From positions 1 through 12,628 of the forward strand of contig CAYPHJ010000124.1 in assembly GCA_964410485.1 (NCBI GenBank): a stretch of DNA of 12,628 bases, read 5' to 3'. Shown in pieces: positions 12,378 to 12,628 of the stretch (positions are counted from its first letter, which is position 1; each line of letters begins with the position of its first letter). The position numbers and the translations under genes are program-made. This DNA is from CAYPHJ01 sp964410485 (lineage in GTDB: Bacteria; Desulfobacterota; Binatia; UBA9968). The notes beneath the pieces were generated by a model that saw nothing but the letters and a program-made list of their open reading frames with translations, was not told the origin of the DNA and ran no database searches.

Positions 12378-12628
12378 ATGAACGAGGGCACAACGGAAAA
12401 ACTAACTTCCGGTTTCAAGGCATTGATCCATGATACCGAGGAAATACTGAAGACCACATACAGCCAGACTGGCGAGAAGGTGACCCACCTGCGCGAGCGC
12501 CTGGGCAAGCAGCTTGAGGAAGGCAAAAGAACATTGGGCGAGCAGGAGCGAGTCATCCGCGCCAAAGCGTTAGAGGCAAGGACGTGTACCGAGAGCTACT
12601 TCCGGGAGCACCCCTGGACCGCCCTGGG
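12378..12628 (+). CDS. DUF883/ElaB-YqjD-like protein, 3' end cut by window
   Basis: The frame is open from ATG 12378 to the window end (83 codons). The start has GGGAGG (12367-12372) five bases upstream. The visible part is a charged amphipathic helix (IHDTEEILKTTYSQTG, LRERLGKQLEEGKRTL) ending in SYFREHPWTALG. This matches the 'yVrenPW.avg' motif that precedes the single C-terminal membrane helix in ElaB/YgaM/YqjD proteins; the helix itself would lie beyond the window. Family members in E. coli sit in the inner membrane, bind ribosomes and rise in stationary phase. This fits the nearby hibernation factor and the strong sigma-54 promoter candidate. A general stress or coiled-coil protein is the fallback reading. 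Confidence 0.75.
   Translation, partial: MNEGTTEKLTSGFKALIHDTEEILKTTYSQTGEKVTHLRERLGKQLEEGKRTLGEQERVIRAKALEARTCTESYFREHPWTAL

Noticed and set aside
1..12628. CRISPR array, tRNA, rRNA, insertion sequence or prophage genes
   Set aside because: No regularly spaced direct repeats with unique spacers, no cloverleaf or rRNA sequence, and no transposase, integrase or phage structural gene could be seen on either strand.

Overview
The window looks like a chromosomal segment of an uncultured or little-studied Gram-negative bacterium. Coding regions are dense, genes sit on both strands, and there is no phage, transposase, tRNA, rRNA or CRISPR. Sigma-54 type promoters, an NtrC-family activator, a soluble globin-coupled histidine kinase, a MITE-like 'SEERRDEES' palindrome and intergenic heptamer repeats fit Acidobacteriota, Methylomirabilota (NC10), Verrucomicrobiota or deltaproteobacterial relatives. 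The phylum cannot be fixed from the sequence alone.

Layout. 1-921: a palindromic repeat and a reverse-strand CBS-ACT protein. 1426-2595: a stand-alone archaeo-eukaryotic type primase with a C-terminal Cys-rich domain like the PriL iron-sulfur domain. 2783-3148: a small coiled-coil protein. 3390-4748: an NtrC-type response regulator. 4745-6301 (reverse): an RpoD-like sigma factor whose stop codon overlaps that of the regulator. 6302-7001: a long non-coding stretch with a candidate sigma-54 promoter, heptamer repeats and a perfect 11-bp stem-loop, leading to a phosphoribosyltransferase (7002-7649). 7818-8963: two divergent genes, an Sm-like small protein and an HPF/RaiA ribosome hibernation factor fused to a cold-shock domain, with an outward-facing candidate sigma-54 promoter for each. 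9123-10103 (reverse): a ManC-like sugar-phosphate nucleotidyltransferase. 10444-12120 (reverse): the protoglobin-PAS histidine kinase. 12378-end: the start of a DUF883/ElaB-YqjD type protein.

How the genes may work together. Reading the upstream regions by eye, I find a GG-N10-GC core with a -24/-12 like surround before seven genes: CBS-ACT, the NtrC-type regulator, the phosphoribosyltransferase, the Sm-like protein, HPF-CSD, the nucleotidyltransferase and the DUF883 protein. The set (heme-globin sensor kinase, sigma-54 activator, ribosome hibernation factor, CBS protein, phosphoribosyltransferase, ElaB-like protein) resembles in content the mycobacterial DosR hypoxia/dormancy regulon, but would be wired through sigma-54. 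I infer an oxygen or redox responsive dormancy regulon. The gene families are well supported; the promoters and the kinase-regulator pairing are hypotheses.

The intergenic spaces carry several different 7-bp 'word' repeats (GTTCAAC, GTCTCGG, CTTGGAA, GCTATAG and others). Two genes end inside such arrays, so their last residues are repeat-encoded.
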